Notes: a model not told the origin generated them from the sequence alone. Positions 22,124-34,700 are shown, numbered from the stretch's first letter. The stretch is DNA of 64,000 nt from Dermanyssus gallinae (GCA_003439945.1 QVRM01002812.1:62001-126000), one strand, 5' to 3'. Made by a program: numbers and translations.

Positions 22124-25100
22124 GCCCGCACGTTTAAATATTGTACGATCGCTATCGAGAAAAATAAGCTAAAAATAGGCGGTATTTCGACAAATAAAGC
22201 TTTTCCTAGGCATGGACCTAGCCGTGAGAATAATAATGATAAAAAATGCTGCTGAGGACAATTATAACAAATAATGCGACGTATGTGATGCGACATCAAC
22301 TCGGTTTGGGAGCGCGGAAGCTCTCGGAAAACGTAGGCAAAAATTCAGACCCTGCAAACAATTGTCCAGAAACCTGAGCCGCTCCATGCAAGTCAACGTT
22401 CGAAGCATAAATAAGCTATCTATATGCCGTATTATTGGAAATAGATTGTCAAAGTACTTCGAGGCGTCGTGTCTTGGCAGAATGGCAAAGGCAGCAATGT
22501 CCGTAGAAGGCACGTATAATGCAGTATCATCGCGCGCAGATGACTCTTGAGCCCCCGCGTCGGAGCAGAACAGTCAACTTTTCCGTTAACTCGGTCATGT
22601 ATAGTCTGCTTTCTGCCCATAGGCCCTGTTCGTGTCAGGGAGCTCGGTCAGAGAAGAGAGCACGTATGACAAAACTTTAAAAGATTCAAAACATATTTGA
22701 TTTTGTTTAAACGTTTTGTTTAAATAAATTTAAAATAATTAGCAATTACAATTTTATTGTCTTGGATTATTTTACACCAAACGTATTGTCTAACGTAATT
22801 CCAAACCGAGTCGGCAAGCCCACTAGTGAGCTGGCGGGGGAGTCTTGGTTTTCAGGCATTCGCCATTTCGTCTGCTGCCCAGGCACATTTAGTGTTCTGG
22901 AAACGTAGAAAATTTGTGAAATATTACCCCAGCCAAGGTGATAATGAGAAGAAACTCTAAGACAAGTGGGATTTTGTTGAAGCCTTGCTAGCGAGGTGAA
23001 ATTGGTTGCTGTTGTTGCTTCGTTCTTGCGCAACAGATATTGGCCTGAATAAAAGGCGAAAAAAGGTCTCGCTTCACCGCGCTGGCTGGTGGGTTCCGCC
23101 GGCCAACAGGCTGGGCATTGACTCACGTCCTTCCAACAGGATGTCACTGCTGTTACGCGGCTGGCACATCAAGAAGCCGACACCAAGGTGTTTGTCTGTG
23201 TGAGTTTTTCCAACAAGGCCCAAGGCTAACACGCCAACAAAGCCTTCGGTGGCCCAATTTTACTTCCTATTTCCCGATTTCCCCATCCCCCGATATCGCC
23301 TACAGCACCAGCGACCTAATCACTGTACGTAGATGTACGTAGACTTCCAAGACTCGTGTGTAGAATTGGGCTCGTTTCGGCCTTGCATCTCGTCCTGCCG
23401 GAGGCTCGAAGTAACACGCGACATGCATATCGTTTGCCCCCAGGTTTTAGTGAGCTCCTAGCTAGGACGACGTAACTTCTTCCGGTTATTTTATGAGAAA
23501 CGTACGGAGATGGTAATGCGCCATCTCTTTTATTGAGACGCAGCTTGATCTCCGTCTTCCTTTAGTCATGGCCGAATATCGCCCACTCCTGCATCCACTC
23601 CGGCATTAACCTTGCGTAAAGTGGGAAGCACGAAAACCAATTTGAGAGCGGCCCTATATGAGCCTATGGTCTCTCGAAATACCAGACTATGGCTTTGCCG
23701 CTAAGCTAATTTGCCCGGTGATTTTGTTAACTTGCTTGGTGATTTTTTGGTTGTCCGCTGGTAGCCAATCCCTAATTTTGTTAGATTTAATCATGCGGAG
23801 CTATAATTTGGATTTAGCGGGCACAAAGTAGGAAATTTACTTCGTATAGTTCCGGATTCTAATTGGACTCATCGTGTTATATGCTGTGAGTATAAAACGT
23901 CTGGGAATCACATACCCACGTGGGTGCGTAAGCGATCAGTGCGCACGATGTCATCTAGCCTAACGGAGAGAGTAACCTGGTGTTGTTTATGTAGCTAGCT
24001 ATATTGCATTGGCATTCAAGTAGACCAGAACAGAAACACGCTGGAACATCAACGGCCCCCTCCAGGCCGATTTTATCGTAACCTTGCAAAATGTCTTCGA
24101 CAACCGGATATAACACAAGCTCTGGCGATTACTTGTTGCTGTTTGAATGAGAAAATTAATAAAATTTACCATTCGGTCGCGACTTAACGAGATCACCCAG
24201 AGATACAAGCGATACTGACAGCCCATGTAGCTCGTCCAGTTGCTTCTGTTCAAGCCGAGATTGTCGGCCATACTTTGTAAGCTACTCTGTAAACTGTCGG
24301 CAACTTGGATTGGCATCGAAATTGACCGTGGAATCCTAGCCTTGTGTATTCTGCCATAGACCCGTTCGACAGACCGTTGACAACGATCCCTCAGATAGGG
24401 TAGATACTCCAAGCCAGTATGGGCTGAGAAAAGAAATTGCACCTACGAGGCTGATGTCCAAAATGAAGTCTGGGGCAGCACTTTATCATCAAATTTCTAC
24501 CGTCTAACACGTTCAGCAGCATTTGCTGACGCCGTCGACTCCGTGGGGTTACACGCCGATGCTACGCGAATGTGGCATAATGAATGCCGCTTGCTACTTT
24601 GTAAGTATGATCACACCACGGACTTCATCACGCCCAGCTCTTGCGACTCGAAGCAAAATGGCCAGCGAACACCACAGCAGAGAGCAGGACGAAGTATCAC
24701 TCCGTTACCTGCAACGCACCCCCCTTCGTCCTGAGTCCTGAGCGCCCGGCACATGTTCTCCTTGTTCTAGGTTCTCCTGGCCAGCGGTCGATTCTTCTCG
24801 TCAACTTGATCGTGTCTAACGCGTTACGCACCCCCTGCACTCTTCTGGAGAGCTGTACAGTGACATATTTAGTTACGCCGCGTACTCTGATCGCGACCGA
24901 CGCTCAAGTCGTCGAAAATACATGGAGGATGGATAGTTGTCGAAATCGAAAATCAATATTAGCCCATTGAAATGAGAGCTGTGTAGTACGCGTGTCGAGT
25001 CAGGTGTATGATACATGTTGGCAGCAGAGCTACAGGTGTATAGAGCAGGACGCACGCGTACCGCGGTCGCCTTCGTAATTGTTGTCGTCGTCGTCGTTGT

Positions 25101-25858
25101 CGCTGTTGTTGGTAGTGGTGCACGGTGGCATTGATTTTTGTCATTGGCTTTTTGATTTTTGCATTTGCATGTTACCACTAACTTCACCGCTTCTCCAGGC
25201 GGTCGTCCGGTCGGCCTGCCATCCTGCCTTCAATACCTCGAGATCGTTAAGTCTTCGGGTTTTAACGATCCGCAGAGTATGAGACGGTGCGAATGTGCGT
25301 AAAGAACCATCTACTCCTTTCAAAGTGGCTTCATCACTTAGCCGATCGTGATGCAGTCCGCTGCCGCATAACGATAATGGACGTCGGTTAATTGGCACCT
25401 TTCCAAGAGGTGGCAACTTAGTTTGTACGTACGCAGTTCCACCTTTCACGTGCACGTTGCCAGTATGCAACTAACCCAAATGGACTTCTAAACCGTATGT
25501 GTGGTGGTGTCTCTCAGAGCTTCAGTGGTTTTCTTTTTGTAAAACCTTCCACCAGTACGTGACGTGACAAAACCAAAACGTATGTTTATCGAGTATAACC
25601 GTGCCCTTTAAAATAAATATTGATTCACCAGAAATTGCCTAGAAATGGTGAATGTTATGTCCTCCAAACACACCGAAATTTTGCGCCGCCCTGAGTGCGC
25701 GCAGTAGAAGAGAGATCGAACAGTGGTACTAGATGTTGTTATTGTACATCAGTAAGCGCGTGCCTACAGGGTGAGTTTGTTTCACTCTTTATGAGCTTTT
25801 CTGTCACGCCACAATATGTGCATTGTGATTTCACATAAATCAGCTATGGCAAAGGTTG
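22124..25858. other. no gene recognised
   Basis: 3.7 kb of ordinary DNA. Several frames of 80-147 codons are open (for example 22767-23147 minus and 23999-24442 minus), but none has a recognisable domain. A good splice-donor match GTAAGTATG at 24601-24609 has no supported exon. A GTC/GTT patch lies at 25080-25120. Confidence 0.5.
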
Positions 25859-25888
25859 AATATATATATATATATAGATATACATACA

Positions 25889-25924
<36 letters not shown>

Positions 25925-25950
25925 CATACATAACTATATATATATATACA
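25859..25950. repeat. compound (TA)n array with a repeated CATACATAACTATATA spacer
   Basis: Three TA blocks separated by two near-identical spacers. Confidence 0.85.
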
Positions 25951-26144
25951 CCTACATGGGTGCGCGTGCAATCAGAGAGCTAACAAGCAGTAGTACAGAC
26001 GCGCACCCTCCTTTCGTGACGCGCCTCAATTATCGCATGACAGGTGCTCACCTCTGCCAAAACTCCGCTGACAAAAGAAAATTAGAAGAAGACAAGGCAT
26101 ACGAGAAATGCTCAACTCGCTCGCCCCTTCAATGTCGAAATATT

Positions 26145-26176
<32 letters not shown>

Positions 26177-27010
26177 TAGCATTACGTATATACCATATAC
26201 CATTATATACCGGTAAACTCTAGTCATGCGACTCAAGTAAAGTCGTCGATTCAATAGTGCGCGGTGTTGGTTACTAATGATACTATGATAAATTTGAAGC
26301 ATTTTAAACAAACACGCTGTGGTGAGAATAGAGCGCTTAGGAAAGCTGAGCCTACCTAGAGGCTGTGAAGTAGACAGAGATGGCCCAACCATTATTGAGT
26401 AGTGGAATAGCGTTGCCTGTGCATGACATATTTCTTTGTATGTATATGTTACTTAAGTATGTATATATTTTTTCTTTTTAAAAAATCCATTTTACGCACA
26501 ACGGAAATTGCGCAAAAGCGTTCTATCTAGCAAACGTATTTCACCCCCCCCCCCCTGAGGAGGAATATCGAGCACTGCATCTTTCATATCCGACCGGGTA
26601 CGATGCTGAGTGCAGTATACCTGTGTGTATTTTCTGTGGTTCAATTTGTATTTTATGAGTTGGTTGAGATTATCCAAAGCAGATACGCGTCTCGCGCAAC
26701 CGTCCGGCGGCCTATCGACTTGGAATATGGCGTGCTCGGTAGTCGACCGTTTGTGCATTGCATGACGTGGCTGCGCTGCCCGCTGGCAACTCAAGCCAAA
26801 TTTAATGGGCCAATTCTGCAGCAAGAATGATTTTGCCTCCCCCGATACGACGACGCGCCTGTCGTTCGAAGTTCCCGGAAGAGAACCTTTGCCAAAAGAC
26901 GAAACTTGACGACGATGACGACGATGGAAACTCAAACGACGTCAATGACGGTTACAACCGAGCCTCAAGAACCCCGTTGGGTAAAGCAACGACACAAGAT
27001 TAGAAGCCTG

Positions 27011-27042
<32 letters not shown>

Positions 27043-27660
27043 GAAACGGCAGTAGACGAATTAGTAAATAGATTGATGGCTTAATGGTTGCTGAGTAGTG
27101 AGTGGGCGGATTGCTTTAAAGATGCAGGGCAAGATGGGCGATTGGGGGAGAGAGAGATGGACGTATGCCGAAGGTAGGCGATCGAAGTGTTCCGAACGCT
27201 CCGAAGTGTTCGAACAAGAACCTAACGACGAGGTCCCATGCGATGTCACCCGGGGGAGCGATACGTGTTCAACGGTGGCGGCGGTTCGGTAGTTGGCCGT
27301 AGGCCGTGTGAGCCGTTCCGAGTCTCCGGCGCTCGTCTACGGTTGAAATGGCGTTCGTCTTTTCGTGTGACTAATCGCGTTCAACGAAAGTCCTCGTGAC
27401 GCTTTAGGCGTACTGCCTCGAAGACTACGGCTCGCACCATGACGACTGCTGCAATGCCACTTTTGCCAATTTTGCTGCTTCTCAAGAAGCAAAGTTGCTC
27501 GTATGTACGGTCGGCCGGTCTCCCGTAAACAGCCGTTGTCTGTCGGCACGCCCGAATCGGCTGTAAACTCTTTACCCCTTAATACCACCTCCCTACAGCG
27601 GCATCATCGACACCCATGCCGGCCAGTAATCGAGTTGACTATGTAAATCTATGTTTACAA
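25951..27660. other. no gene recognised
   Basis: A short CT/TA run at 26148-26178, a poly-C run near 26545-26556, and a CAG/CAA patch at 27010-27048. The frames at 26492-26935 (minus) and 26603-26830 (plus) overlap and match nothing known. Confidence 0.5.
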
Positions 27661-27662
27661 AC

Positions 27663-27688
27663 TATATATATATATATATGTATATATT
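27663..27688. repeat. (TA)n microsatellite
   Basis: TA dinucleotides with one TG interruption. Confidence 0.9.
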
Positions 27689-27847
27689 AATTTTATTAAC
27701 GCCCGGGCTGGGCAGGTATGTTTATGTTACATCATAGTGTTTTGACACAACAGGCAATATAGCGTTTTGCCAGTTCTGCTATGGACCGAACCGCCGGACA
27801 TACCGCGGCGTGGTACTTATCACATTTACTCCAGCATTGTTTTCGTT

Positions 27848-27906
27848 TTATATATATATATATATATATAAATATACAACTGCTTTGCCTGCACCCTACA
27901 GTTGAA

Positions 27907-27944
<38 letters not shown>
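27848..27944. repeat. two (TA)n arrays around a short unique spacer
   Basis: Arrays at 27848-27870 and 27910-27944. The spacer ends TTGAATGAA, like the end of SINE B on the other strand, while the right array also abuts a minus-strand SINE tail. Confidence 0.9.
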
Positions 27945-27948
<4 letters not shown>

Positions 27949-28232
27949 CATATAATAGATGGATTTAGGATTCAATTGACATACCTAAACATACGTTGTA
28001 CTCTTTTAACATCAGAGGCGTCTTAAAGCGGCAGTATAAACGTACATGTTCGTAAGTCTAGGGTGGCCCCAACAGTCCTTGTGGCAGCATAGTCTCTGAC
28101 GCTTAGCGGTATGGTTCATCATCTATTCGCAATGAGCATCGCTCAAAGAACATTTGATGAACAACAGGGATCAAACCTTGCCACCCTGGTAGGCGACAAC
28201 TATGCGCACTAATCCCCTAGACCACACCGCTA

Positions 28233-28234
<2 letters not shown>
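27945..28234 (-). mobile_element. SINE family B with an alternative 3' tail
   Basis: On the minus strand the head starts at about 28234 with TGGTCTAGGGG (complement of 28210-28220) and a weakened B box GGTTTGATCCC (complement near 28169-28179). The core GCTGCCACAAGGACTGTT and ACATGTACG match the 54.4 kb copy. Beyond that the tail differs: it has CTGCCGCTTTAAGACGCC instead of GGGGACGGAGGAT, and ends against a (TA)n array. The same alternative tail occurs alone at 34.6 kb. Both ends abut TA arrays, so no target duplication can be called. Confidence 0.75.

Positions 28235-28266
<32 letters not shown>
28235..28266. repeat. (TA)n array abutting the SINE head
   Basis: 32 bases of TA directly next to the tRNA-like head of the SINE at 27945-28234. 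This suggests insertion into, or beside, an existing TA array. Confidence 0.95.
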
Positions 28267-28267
<1 letters not shown>

Positions 28268-28580
28268 CTAGTTCGTTCTCCCAGCGATCTACGTTCTTTT
28301 ATTCGATTAACGTGTACACGTAGGTTTCGGTTCCCTAATTTAGGGCTGCCCTAATTGTCCTCGGAGTAGTGATCGTCGTTGCATTCAACAGGCGTGCTCC
28401 ATTGTCCTCGCAGACTGTCTCAGGTAGATGAGGCCAAGTGCCGGCTCAGTTTAAAGCGGGTGGCGTTTTTTCTGACCCGTAGAATAGCTGCTAGCGCAGA
28501 GTTAGCACAATCTGTGCGGCCATCTATATACTCTGGTACTCATTATCGCGTCTGATCGGGTCAATCTAGATTAATCGAAC

Positions 28581-28665
28581 GCTCAGAGTCCACCCACATA
28601 TCTTAGAAATCACTAATCAAACGCAGCAGAGTCTACCCATATATCTCAGAAATCCTCTTGCTCAT
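28581..28665 (+). repeat. tandem duplication, unit about 43 bp
   Basis: GAGTCCACCCACATATCTTA and GAGTCTACCCATATATCTCA begin matching segments about 43 bases apart (28586 and 28630). The core differs at only a few positions. Confidence 0.7.
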
Positions 28666-29090
28666 ATGCAGACATCGAGTTTCGAAAAGCTCGATGCCGA
28701 GGTATCTACATTCGCTCGCTCGACCTGTAACTACTTCGAGCAGAACCGATGTGTACTCGATACCCATCATGCTCGTGAGCCCTGTGACTCTTGACATCAA
28801 AACCACAAGCCTACACCGCATGATGCCGCCGAACATGAGCTCAATTCCGTTGTTCTTTCATTCTCAATTCGTTAGCTCTCGAAGAAGTGGGGTGAGTGAA
28901 GTACTTATGGGCCACAGTCTATTACTGCCTCTGCTGCGACTCTATTACTGCGGCTACCGCTGCCGCTGCTGCTGCTGCTTGCTATATAAGCACTCGTTTT
29001 GCTGCTCCTGAAGACGGAAAATGTTTCCGGCACGCACGCTAAACTACCCGACTGTAGGTAGCCCTTTTCGAACCAACCAACCAACAGAGA
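28666..29090. other. no gene recognised
   Basis: Ends in a CTG/CTC triplet patch at 28920-28980. No coding or RNA signal recognised. Confidence 0.5.
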
Positions 29091-29130
29091 TACAGACATA
29101 CAGACATACAGACATACATACAGACAGACC
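29091..29130 (+). repeat. (CAGACATA)n short tandem repeat
   Basis: ACAGACAT units repeated about four times with a CATACAGACAGAC end. Confidence 0.85.
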
Positions 29131-30660
29131 GATAGACACAGCCAACCGTGATAGGGAGAGGTGTAGTTAGTCACGGGACCCGTTTTGGAAGTGGCAGCTT
29201 TAGAGACCTGCTGGTTGGGGCTTGCCCGTCTGCTGTTGGGGCTTCGCCAACCCCACCTCGTCAACCGCTGTTGCCTTTGCCGTTGCTGCTGGCCTCATCG
29301 CAAGCCGTCTGGCTCTCAATGTGTCTCTCTGCTTTTCTGTCTGTACGCTTGTCTGTCTGTCTATCTATCTACCTGTTTGTCTACACGCACGCCCGGTCGC
29401 CGGCCGCCGGCCCGCCCTATGCACCCGTCGAGGTGAGCGCCTAATTGCCGAAGCCGAGAACTCGCAGCAGCCCGAGGGGAGAAACTGGTACTGTTGCTGC
29501 TGCTGCTGCTGGAAACGGACCTGAGCAAGTGTATAGTCCAGTCCCACTATACAATTGCTGGCTGGGAACGTTGTCCCAGCATTCCCAGCCGCTTGCCGTC
29601 CTAGGATACAGACTCTCGCCGCCGCACACAGGCAGGCAGCGATAGAGAGAGAGAGAGAGAAAGGGGGGACGCCCATACGCACGCACAGAGACGTATGCAC
29701 AGCGTGTCGGTGCCATGAATGTTAAACAATCAATCAGAAGATACAACTGGTGCGGCCTGTTTGCGGCATGCCGGCCAGAAGCCACATGCCTTCCCGAGCC
29801 TGCCAGTCCTCTCACCGGGACCCCGTCCTTCCCCCCCAAACCTCGCTGTCGAACTTCACCCGAGCCCCCGACGACGCGGCGGCGGGGGCTCGGCTCCCGC
29901 CGAACCCCCTGCGCGTTGCTTGCGAGACTGCTGGCCGCCATTGTAGATTGTCATATGGAGGCTGACGCGAGGCTCAAAGCGACGAGGCGTTGTCGTCGAG
30001 TCAATGGTACGGCGTGGCGCCGCGCGGAATGCGACGCACCAGCTGTACGACAAAGTGACTGATGATCTAAAATGTGTATACACATCTATCTGTATATATA
30101 GCCTATCTGCTCTACATGTTCTCTACAACCGCGTGTGTGATGTGTGTTTGCCTGTGTTTGAACACACCCAGTCCAGTTGTCGAACTGAATGATGACACCT
30201 GTTCTGTTCTCTGGTGATAATGATGAGGATGATGATAATGATGACGATGTTGATGTTGATGACGATGATGACCTAGTGCTTCCGCGTCACGGTCGTTATC
30301 CACGGCGATGGGAGGCGTCCGTCCAGCTGTTCGCCAGCTTTCAACAGCTGTCAGCGTTGCTGATCATCTACGCACGTCAAGCAGACATACCCCCCTCGTA
30401 CGTTCGAACAACAATAATACTGCGCAATAGTAGCACTCGCGTGTCTACGGGCGCCGGGGGGCTGGTTGGCTGCGGGGACGACGCACAATTGCACGCAACG
30501 CGTGGTGCGGTCAGCTCAACACGTGACTAGCGAGACACGCAATTAACATAATTAACTAACTATATAGGCTGATCGGAGCGGTAGCGCCGGCAGCGGAGGC
30601 GGTGGAGGCGGTGGGGGCGGTGTAAAGAGCAGGCTGAACCCCCCCCCCCCCCCCGCTGTT
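29131..30660. other. GC-rich segment with G-rich and C-rich tracts; possible promoter or UTR DNA
   Basis: Includes CTGTCTGT (29336-29365), CTG triplets (29490-29510), a GA run (29645-29662), GATGAT triplets (30220-30270), a G-rich stretch with many GG steps (30594-30620) and a 16-base C run (30639-30654). Overlapping frames up to 166 codons are open on several strands, as expected from GC-rich low-complexity DNA. None carries a recognisable domain. Confidence 0.35.
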
Positions 30661-31066
30661 GGAATGGCTGCCGTCACGTGCACGCAACGGTCCGCTCAAG
30701 TTCAACAAGAGAACAACCATCTCTCTAGGTGCTCGGTCGCTCGCGTCGACACAGCGTGCATCAGCACAAAAGATCATCCTCCTGAAGGCGGCAATTCGTA
30801 GCCTGGCAGACGGCAGTCGAAACGAGGTAGCAACAACTACTCAGACAGCACAGCAATGCATTGCTGTCTACTGTTGTAGTCTATACGTGTCGTCAAGTGA
30901 GAGCGTCATCTCTTTGTCTCTTCGTAGAGTAAGATCAAGTCATTGTCTCTATCTGCATGCTATGTGTGGGCTGTTTACTATACAGCAAATTGCCTCCTGA
31001 CTATCAAAAAGCGCTTGATATGATCCTAAGATCGAGACATAGAAAAAACAAAATGTATATATAAAC

Positions 31067-31071
<5 letters not shown>
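30661..31071. other. no gene recognised
   Basis: Ordinary DNA, ending in an AT-rich lead-in to the TA array. Confidence 0.5.

Positions 31072-31097
<26 letters not shown>
31072..31097. repeat. (TA)n microsatellite
   Basis: 26 bases of TA. Confidence 0.95.
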
Positions 31098-32250
31098 GCA
31101 TCTTCCAAGTGATGTATGTAGGTAGGTATAGGGATATGCTGACTGTGTGACAAGACCTGGCTGGACTCACGCTTTAATTTCATGTGCGCGTTTATTGATT
31201 CGCACGAAAGTTCAAACGTTTCAGTCGTTCTCTTAACCGTACAAACAACTTGTTTAGCAAACCTGCGCTTTTCCTTATTGTTTGCTGTCGTAGAACACGA
31301 AGCAAACTCAGAAAAACAGCACCTCGGTAGAGCATATGTGTGCATGTGTGGTTTTTTCCATCTGGGGTTCTCTTTTTTGTGACCTATTTCAAATTGCTGG
31401 CCTCGCTCACATGAAAACGAGAGAATATCTCAAACGGGCGGGCCCCCTTAGTCAAAGCCGTATACATATAATATTACCGAGAAGACACTGCTGGCCTGAA
31501 GATTTTTTTACAGACGTCATTAGGACGACGACGACAACGGCAATCAAAACACTAACACAAATCAAAGTAGAAACAAACAAAAAAGGATTACGTCATTCAT
31601 CTACAACAAGAACGAGATGACAAGAACATCCTCTCTGTGAAATAGGCTACACGCGTTTCTGACCCTTGTCTACGTTCTAAGCAGTGCTTACGAGCATTGG
31701 TAGTCAACGTAGTAACAGACTATCCACGTGAGACGATGATTGATGATTGAGAATTGGTCGATGGCTATTTAGAGCACGTCTATAAAATATCCAACCATAT
31801 CAGCGAATCCTATCTCGCAAGTGCCTTCTCTCATTTTGTAAGTATCACTCCTCTCGTAGGCCCGTCCGCTCTCTGCTCTTTCTGACCGTACGTCGACGGA
31901 GCGGACACTAAGATTGCAACAACAACAGGGTCAAGCACAGCTTCTCTTAGCTTGTAGTTTTTTTGAAGCTTTAAGGCTGCACTGCACGGACACGTTGTCA
32001 CTCCTAACCAAATATAGAGACGTTCTATGTTCTTAAGCTTAACTATACCGGATCAATCACAAATTTTATCATACACAATCCATCAATTACTGAGCATGCG
32101 ACCCACGGCAACGATTCAATCGCTGTAATTGCTTCCTCTTACGCTCCAGCGTACATATTTGACAAATATATTCGCTTTAACGTACACGTTTGTCAGCCAA
32201 CTAGCTCGAGTGTTACGTTAAAGTATAAAACGTTCAAAAACTTGCGAAAA

Positions 32251-32251
<1 letters not shown>
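31098..32251. other. no gene recognised
   Basis: A GTAAGTATC donor-like site at 31839-31847 has no supporting exon. Otherwise unremarkable. Confidence 0.5.
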
Positions 32252-32290
<39 letters not shown>

Positions 32291-32335
32291 CATTAACAAA
32301 CATCTTATTACTGGAGAAATGTCTATTTTGACTTA

Positions 32336-32379
<44 letters not shown>
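32252..32379. repeat. two (AT)n arrays separated by about 47 bases
   Basis: Arrays at 32252-32289 and 32337-32379, then a T run and further AT-rich DNA. Confidence 0.95.
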
Positions 32380-32793
32380 TTTTTTTTTATATATCTCTCC
32401 AATAAATATATGCATACATATGAATAATCTGAGCAGCCCAAGAACGCGCGGAAGGCAACACCACTTTTTTTTTATAGAGTGCGCCGCAATTGACGGGCAA
32501 TTTGCCCTCTAAAAGAAACATCGTTTTCCGCCAGTACGTGCTGGCGCTGCGCCAGAGGTATGAATGTCACTCGATTCATCCGCGCGGCGCCGTCTTTTCG
32601 CTTTGCTTCGAATCTATGATAAGCCATTTCCATCCACGCTCCGCCAACTCCATGCACTATTATTAGCGCGTCTAAAATCACCAGCTATAGACTGCGCCGT
32701 ACTGCGTCTACGAGACGTTCGCGATGCTCGCAGCTGACAATATAGACTTTCAAACGTTACGGAAAAACTCTGCTTAAAAAAAAAACAAAAAAA

Positions 32794-32796
<3 letters not shown>

Positions 32797-32837
<41 letters not shown>
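32797..32837. repeat. (AT)n microsatellite after an A-rich stretch
   Basis: 41 bases of AT preceded on the plus strand by AAAAAAAAAACAAAAAAAAA, the kind of A-rich end seen on retroposed sequences. Confidence 0.92.
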
Positions 32838-32839
<2 letters not shown>

Positions 32840-33080
32840 TAATGCAGCACGTGCAAAATAAATATTTACTCTAAAGGCTATACATCTGCCTATATGATTG
32901 AGAATACAGATATGGATTCAAGTTGCTAAAAATCTCACAATTGTGACGACAGCAGCAACGACACATCAAATTCTGCTTTTCGGAAGGTTACCAGGCGTGG
33001 CATCGGCGAACTCTTATGACGGGACTCTAACGACGATAAAGGCAGCAACCGGCAGTCCGGCAGTAAAATAAGTCATTTCT

Positions 33081-33140
33081 GGTACAAAACGACCTTGCTT
33101 GTCTACAATGGGTACAAAACGACCTTTCTTGTCTACAATG
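33081..33140 (+). repeat. 30-bp tandem duplication
   Basis: 33081-33110 and 33111-33140 match at 29 of 30 positions (one G/T difference). GGTA, the start of a third unit, follows. Confidence 0.95.
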
Positions 33141-34583
33141 GGTATTTTATGATAACAATATGTCGTCTTTATCGCGGAACTACATTTTGTGATAGATTGC
33201 CACCATTTGTTGTCTTGCGAGGGCTCTCAGAGAACGTGCAATTTGTTTTACCACACTTAGAGGACCTTCGTGATGACAACTGAATCGGATTCTCCTCAAG
33301 CAAACATTGTTCATCGGCAATTCTTTCTGCACACATATCTATATTCCAAGGCATCCCGTTCTTGCATATTTGGACCAGACTTAAACATAGACTTGATGTT
33401 TTACGTCTGCATGAAGGCCGGTCCAGACAGCAAGACAAAGTCACGAGACGTCCAAAGGATGTAAAAAAGGTCTGTAAGTAACGCTGATAAACTAATAGAC
33501 TCCTTCACCCCCTACTTCGACTCATACGTCATATTGAATTGACTAAATGACGTATGAGTAAACCAGAACCAGGGACGGGTGGATTTTCGTCTTTCCTCTT
33601 TGTTCGCCCCAACTTAAACATGTTTTTCTCTCCTTCACGGTTACAGATGTTTCTCTTCTTATTTATGAGACCTCGATGTCTCGATGTGTTTATCTACCGC
33701 CAGTAGAGATACGCATACCTAATTACATGGCCAAATATCTATGGACATAGAGACGCTCACATGGCCACCCATAGGCAAACATTTACTGCGCGAGTTTGAT
33801 CGTGAAGTGAGTCGTGAATAAAAGGGCATGCCATCGAGGAACATCGAGGGTGACCCATAAACGTCCTCCGTGTTGCCTTCTACCAAAAACAACAGCGATC
33901 CGGCAACACGTGGTCACTCTGACGACAGGTATTGATTGGTCTAGCATTCAACTGAGGTGTTGTCAAAGCCACCGCAGAAAGTACGGTTGCGGTTAGCGCC
34001 AGTAAAGTGGAGGATCTGGCTACACCGACATACGACGGTCGGTTGGGCCGTTGCAATCAAGAGGTGACCTCTTTAAACTATTCCAAGATCCTTCCACTCT
34101 AATGTGCGGGGTGGCGCGTAAGCTCTTATCGTCAATAAAGATTAGCACTGGACAGAACTGAACAACGGGTAAACAGAGCCGTGTAGTGCGATAATAGGAG
34201 GCCTGTGCAGTCAGACATTGCGCCGGTCGAACGGTGTGTCTAGCCACTCAGTTGCCACTCAGGATAGCAGGCATCTCGATAGAGGGCAAACGCAGCCACG
34301 CAGCAACAAAGGTAGTAAAAACGACGAACACGTTTCGTCGGCTTTCCCCGGTAGCCCGTTACAACAACAGCAACAAGAATAGCAACAAATTGCGTATGCT
34401 GCTAAGTACCGTACGTTGTTCTTGTAACAGATGGGTGTAGACGAAACGGGGCGAAACCCGCCATAAACGCCACCCGAATGCAAGTCCAATACCTGCAGTT
34501 CTCCACTAGGTGGCAGGTGTGACAATATAGATATGTACTATTCAGAACGTTGTTAACTGTTCGATGCATCTAATGCACTTCAA
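33141..34583. other. no gene recognised; one hairpin
   Basis: ACTCATACGTCAT (33520-33532) and its perfect complement (33547-33559) form a 13-bp stem around a 14-base loop. A short CAACAG patch lies at 34360-34390. No coding signal recognised. Confidence 0.55.
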
Positions 34584-34700
34584 ATATATATATATATATA
34601 TATATATAGATTGATTTATTGTTCGCTTGGCATGTATACCTAAATACACATGTCACCCTTTTATAGCAGGGGCGCTTAGAGCGGCAGCATAATATATAAG
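34584..34700 (-). mobile_element. retroposon 3' tail with (TA)n, same tail as the 28 kb SINE
   Basis: On the minus strand, CTGCCGCTCTAAGCGCCCC leads through AGGTATACATGCC to AATAAATCAATC and then a (TA)n array (34584-34608). It aligns with the alternative tail of the SINE at 27945-28234. No tRNA-like head is present, so this is a 5'-truncated copy of that element, or of the LINE that donated the tail. Confidence 0.65.

Noticed and set aside
24601..24609. Strong splice-donor match GTAAGTATG (also at 31839 and near 13961)
   Set aside because: Donor-like sequences occur by chance, and no coding exon can be recognised before any of them.
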